From Salegentibacter salinarum (lineage in GTDB: Bacteria; Bacteroidota; Bacteroidia; Flavobacteriales; Flavobacteriaceae): a stretch of 64,000 nt of DNA. The stretch covers positions 62,001 to 126,000 of the forward strand of contig NZ_FUZC01000010.1 of NCBI RefSeq assembly GCF_900168115.1. Reading direction: 5' to 3'. Shown here in pieces: positions 60,652 through 64,000 of the stretch; positions within the stretch are counted from its first letter, which is position 1; each line of letters opens with the position of its first letter. The notes under the pieces were generated by a model. The model was not told the DNA's origin. It saw nothing but the letters and a program-made list of their open reading frames with translations, and ran no database searches. The position numbers and the translations under genes were made by a program.

Positions 60652-62241
60652 TTAGTAACCTTCGTTTTGTTCTAAATTAGGATTAGAAGTTAGGGCTGTT
60701 GAAGGTATTGGGAACAATACCCTAAAGGCTTCTGTGTTATCTTTAAATTCCCATGTATCGGTATAAGTACCAAATCTAATTTGATCCTGTCTCCTGGTAA
60801 ATTCCATGTAAAGTTCACGACCTCTTTCCTCAAGTAAATCCTGATCTGTAAGACTTTCAAGCGGAGTTGCCTCTCTTAGCTCACGCAATTCGTTTACAAG
60901 GCCTATAGCTGATTCGTCTGAAGTTCCACCGCGGTGAATAGCTTCAGCCTTCATAAGGTGAGCATCTGCATAACGGAATACTATTAAATTCCCTGGATAA
61001 GCTCCATCTGATGGGTGGTATTTTAATAATCTAATACCGGTTCTTTCGTTGTTACCTACCAGACCGGGTAATTCTTTAGTATACACCAAAGGATTTCCGG
61101 TTCTGTCAGTTAATTCAGATCCATCCAAAGCATATTGCTGATTTATAAGAAATCCATATCCAATATAAGAACCATCTTCCATTCCGTCGTCGTCATCATC
61201 TAAATCACCTTCTCCAGCGGTATTTCCTGAAGTAGGTACAAAACCTCTACGTTCTTCCTGGCCTGAACCCGGCACGTTAACCTCTGGATCCCCTTCAAAA
61301 AGGTCATAAAATTCAGCTAAAGTTGAAAAACCATTCCATCCTCCTGCTTGTTGTCCGGGTGTTCCCTGGTTATAGTGTAATGTACTCCACATACGTGCAT
61401 CTGCACCGTAATTAGTTCTAAAAATTATTTCAGTATCAGAGACATCTACATCAGGTTCAAAAATTTCGAAGAATCCACTTTGAAGTGCAAATCCATCTTC
61501 AGCAATAGCATCAACGTGATTAACCACTTCAGTCATATCCTCAGCAGCTGGTGTACCTGTACCTAAATAAATATGTTTATTTAAGTGCATTTTGGCCAGT
61601 AGAAAGTTTGCAAGGGCTTTAGAAGCTCTATTGGTATCCGCTCCCGGTCCATTGGCTGGTAATTCCGGCAATGCTTCTTGAAGATCGTTCATGGCAAAGT
61701 CAAAAGCTTCAGCCCGTGACATTACCATTGGGCTTACATCGGGACCTTCATCTACACCTCTAAATGGAACCTGACCGAATAAATCTATTATCCAGTACAT
61801 ACTGAACGCCCTTAAAACTTTGGCTTCTGCAACCTGGGCTGCACTTGCTTCGGGGGTTTCCATAATTTCACTTAGTGAAAATACACTGGAATTAAAGTTA
61901 TTCCAGGTATTTAAAAGATAAGGGTGAGTAGCATCCCAGGTGTGCTGGTGCAAAGTTCTCCAAACCCCATTATCTCCCCAGTCGGTTCCCCTGGTTGGAA
62001 TTAATAACTCATCTGATGTAGCTTCCTGTAAAGCATATAAATTTTCCTGGGTTTGTAAATGCCCCTGGATGGTATTATATGCGTTATTTATTGAGCCTTC
62101 TACGTTACTTACTCCGTCAAATCCGCCATCTGAAGATTCACGGGATACCGAGTCGGTATCTTCAAGTTCCAGATCGGTACAGGACACGATACTTAGAACT
62201 CCTAAAGTAGCTAGTGTTATTTTTAAAATACTCCTTTTCAT
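60652..62241 (-). CDS. susD: RagB/SusD family outer-membrane nutrient-binding lipoprotein
   Basis: The 529-residue protein has a lipobox in TLGVLSIVSCTDLELED and a TPR-rich SusD fold. The family marks are seen: AEAKVLRAFSMYWIIDLFGQVPFRGVDEG near 143-172, ASKALANFLLAKMHLNKHIYL near 208, FRYADAHLMKAEAIHRGGT near 424 and the closing ELYMEFTRRQDQIRFGTYTDTW...LFPIPSTALTSNPNLEQNEGY. A DDDDDG-rich insert near 340-350 may bind calcium. It acts as a lid over the adjacent SusC channel. The gene begins 9 bp after the susC stop. Confidence 0.95.
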   Translation of the reverse strand: MKRSILKITLATLGVLSIVSCTDLELEDTDSVSRESSDGGFDGVSNVEGSINNAYNTIQGHLQTQENLYALQEATSDELLIPTRGTDWGDNGVWRTLHQHTWDATHPYLLNTWNNFNSSVFSLSEIMETPEASAAQVAEAKVLRAFSMYWIIDLFGQVPFRGVDEGPDVSPMVMSRAEAFDFAMNDLQEALPELPANGPGADTNRASKALANFLLAKMHLNKHIYLGTGTPAAEDMTEVVNHVDAIAEDGFALQSGFFEIFEPDVDVSDTEIIFRTNYGADARMWSTLHYNQGTPGQQAGGWNGFSTLAEFYDLFEGDPEVNVPGSGQEERRGFVPTSGNTAGEGDLDDDDDGMEDGSYIGYGFLINQQYALDGSELTDRTGNPLVYTKELPGLVGNNERTGIRLLKYHPSDGAYPGNLIVFRYADAHLMKAEAIHRGGTSDESAIGLVNELRELREATPLESLTDQDLLEERGRELYMEFTRRQDQIRFGTYTDTWEFKDNTEAFRVLFPIPSTALTSNPNLEQNEGY

Positions 62242-62250
62242 AATACTTTT

Positions 62251-64000
62251 TTAAAATGATGCATTTAAACCAAAAGTCACTGTTGTAGGTCTTGGGTATG
62301 CGGTATAATCTATACCTGCCGAAGGAACATTATTAAGTGCTTTATTAGTATCTACCTCTGGATCAAGACCTGTGTAATCTGTAATTACAAAAAGGTTTTG
62401 TCCCGTTAACGATAATCTCAATGAATTGAATAAACTTTCTTCTGCGATATCAAAATTATATCCTAAAGTAAGGTTTTGCATTCTTAGGAAATCTCCTTTT
62501 TCAAGGAACCTTGTAGACACATCTGGTGCATTAAGGTTAGATTCTCCATTTCCAATTACATTTTGAGTAACATTTCTCCCATTACCAATTGCTCCTGCTG
62601 TAAAGAAGGCATTCTCGGTATTGTTGTAAATATAATGTCCAAACTGTCCTGTTAGAAAAGCAGATAAATCCCAGTTTAAATATTCTACACTCGTAGATAT
62701 ACCTAAATTGGTGGTTGGTAAGGCGCTTTTTCCTACAAACTGTTGTACATCTCCATTAGGATAAATAGACTGCCCCGTTTCATCAAAGCCTGCGAACTCT
62801 CTTAAATAATAGGAAAATAACGGCTGACCACCAACTAAACGTTGAGCAAAGGCTCCCGTTAATCCCTGTCCGCTTATTTCACCGGTATCAATAACTCCAT
62901 CAAAATCTTCAACCATATTATCGTTGTACGCAATGTTGAAGCCGAAATTCCAGAATAAATCTTCCTGCTGAATTATATTATAATCTATTGCAAATTCAAC
63001 CCCTTTGTTAATCACATTAGCATCCAGGTTCTGGAATACGAATGGTTGAGGAGAAGGTTGAGCAGAAAACACCTGGATTAAAAGATCTGTAGTGTTTTTG
63101 TAATAGAAATCTAATGATCCGCTTAACCTATCATTCATAAAACCATAGTCAAGTCCAATATTCGATTGACTGGTTTCTTCCCATTGTAAGTTTGGATTAG
63201 CAAAAGATACCAGGGTAGTACCCGGAGCATCAATGCCGCCTCCATTGTTAATTCCAAAACCAGCCCATCTTTCACGTTGCTCGTATTGGTTATAAGGAAT
63301 TTCCTGGTTACCGGTTACCCCGTAACCCAATCTAAGTTTTAAAGTAGAAATTGCATCGGGAATAAAATCTTCATCACCCATTTGCCAGGCAAAAGCTCCA
63401 GAAGGGAAGTATCCGTATTTGTTATTTCCTCCAAAACGTGTAGAACCATCAGCTCTTAAAGTCGCGGTGAATAAATATTTACCTGCCAATTCATAGTTTA
63501 ATCTGGTAAAGAAAGACTGCAACTCATCGGTTACATCAAATTTATCACCGGCGATAGCACTTGCAATTATATTACCCGGATTGGACACATTATCTGTAGC
63601 AATTTCCGGGAAAAGACGGTTTACAAAAATATCTTCCCCGGTGTAACCATATTGTTGGTAAGAACCATCTATAGTACCTTCAATAGCATCTCTACCAGCT
63701 TGAAGTTCATCTATCATTGCATCCATATCCCCGGTTGAAAAACCATAGCCTGAAACCGTAATTCCAGAACGACTAAAATCCTGGAACGAATAACCGGCTA
63801 ATGCCGTGAACTTAGAATTCTCAAATTGCTTTTCGTAATTCATGGTAAGTTCCATTAATCGGTTGGTAGAATTGATCTCGTTGATATAACCTCTACCATT
63901 CCCTGGAACACCAGATCCTACACCAGCGATGTCTCCAGAAAGAGCAGCACCACGGTAAGAATTAGATTCGTCATAACCCAAGGCAACTTTTGCACTTAGT
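62251..64000 (-). CDS. susC: SusC/RagA family TonB-linked outer-membrane protein, C-terminal part
   Basis: The frame runs in from the right edge without a start, so the visible 582 or so residues are the C-terminal barrel. TTG at 63981 is an internal Leu codon, not a start: the frame stays open upstream (LSAKVALGYDESN). Family features are NYELAGKYLFTATLRADGSTRFGGNNKYGYFPSGAFAW, LKLRLGYGVTGNQEIP, ETSQSNIGLDYGFMNDRLSGSLDFYYKNTTDLL and FLEKGDFLRMQNLTLGYNF. The last residues PTTVTFGLNASF end in Phe. It transports the ligand captured by SusD. The N-terminal plug and signal lie outside the window. Confidence 0.95.
   Translation of the reverse strand, partial: LSAKVALGYDESNSYRGAALSGDIAGVGSGVPGNGRGYINEINSTNRLMELTMNYEKQFENSKFTALAGYSFQDFSRSGITVSGYGFSTGDMDAMIDELQAGRDAIEGTIDGSYQQYGYTGEDIFVNRLFPEIATDNVSNPGNIIASAIAGDKFDVTDELQSFFTRLNYELAGKYLFTATLRADGSTRFGGNNKYGYFPSGAFAWQMGDEDFIPDAISTLKLRLGYGVTGNQEIPYNQYEQRERWAGFGINNGGGIDAPGTTLVSFANPNLQWEETSQSNIGLDYGFMNDRLSGSLDFYYKNTTDLLIQVFSAQPSPQPFVFQNLDANVINKGVEFAIDYNIIQQEDLFWNFGFNIAYNDNMVEDFDGVIDTGEISGQGLTGAFAQRLVGGQPLFSYYLREFAGFDETGQSIYPNGDVQQFVGKSALPTTNLGISTSVEYLNWDLSAFLTGQFGHYIYNNTENAFFTAGAIGNGRNVTQNVIGNGESNLNAPDVSTRFLEKGDFLRMQNLTLGYNFDIAEESLFNSLRLSLTGQNLFVITDYTGLDPEVDTNKALNNVPSAGIDYTAYPRPTTVTFGLNASF

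Noticed and set aside
63979-63981. TTG as the start of the SusC gene
   Set aside because: The frame is open beyond it to the window edge and the protein there is mid-barrel, so it is an internal Leu codon.

Overview
The window is AT-rich Bacteroidota DNA, most likely from a marine Flavobacteriaceae of the Gramella/Salegentibacter/Zunongwangia kind; the genus is a guess. The evidence is a SusC/SusD pair, TonB receptors with an N-terminal carboxypeptidase-D-like domain, 2TM and LytTR signalling proteins, ASPIC/UnbV-VCBS lipoproteins, a tpx-dgkA-ftsK-lolA-lptF-ribBA order, and promoters of the Bacteroidota form TTG-N20-TAnnTTTG. Genes fill nearly all of the window. I saw no rRNA, tRNA, CRISPR array, intact insertion sequence or prophage.

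Layout. 1-3955: truncated DAGK-like gene, S9 peptidase, VOC protein, HAD phosphatase. 4187-7848: TonB-dependent siderophore-type receptor with a PepSY membrane protein, probably iron-regulated. 7845-9660: small membrane protein, SanA/YdcF protein, nitroreductase. 9657-17704 (minus strand): cell-envelope and peroxide-defence genes (prx, trx, small protein; tpx, dgkA; ftsK, lolA, lptF/G, ribBA). The GTP cyclohydrolase II half of RibBA has lost its zinc and catalytic residues, and Tpx lacks the usual resolving cysteine. 17891-22022: NhaC antiporter, outer-membrane barrel, and a methionine gamma-lyase-like enzyme divergent from an Lrp/AsnC regulator.

22386-32676 is the most distinctive region. 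It is a same-strand cluster of a GABA-type aminotransferase, nitrilase-family amidohydrolase, VOC protein, oversized Orn/Lys/Arg decarboxylase, ATP-grasp ligase with a histone-like lysine-rich tail, C45 self-processing Ntn hydrolase and succinate-semialdehyde dehydrogenase. The set of activities resembles the gamma-glutamyl-putrescine route (amine made, capped, oxidised, uncapped, transaminated), but with unrelated enzymes in the capping and uncapping positions. The function is inferred.

32765-43628: dihydrolipoyl dehydrogenase, an ECF sigma factor with a membrane partner, type II NADH dehydrogenase, hemerythrin, a LytS-2TM kinase / 2TM / LytTR regulator operon, an ECF sigma/RskA-like anti-sigma pair, Cu/Zn superoxide dismutase and an alpha/beta-hydrolase-OsmC fusion.

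43750-51551 is a sugar catabolic locus consistent with the 3-keto-glycoside pathway: DUF1080 protein, two TIM-barrel isomerase/epimerases, Gfo/Idh/MocA oxidoreductase and MFS permease. Opposite them lies a GMC dehydrogenase, with a likely 3Fe-4S cysteine motif, and its Tat-exported small subunit. 51645-64000: GyrI-like protein, vanadium-haloperoxidase-family lipoprotein, two giant paralogous VCBS-ASPIC/UnbV lipoproteins, SusD, and a SusC cut by the right edge; this looks like an outer-membrane uptake locus of unknown substrate.
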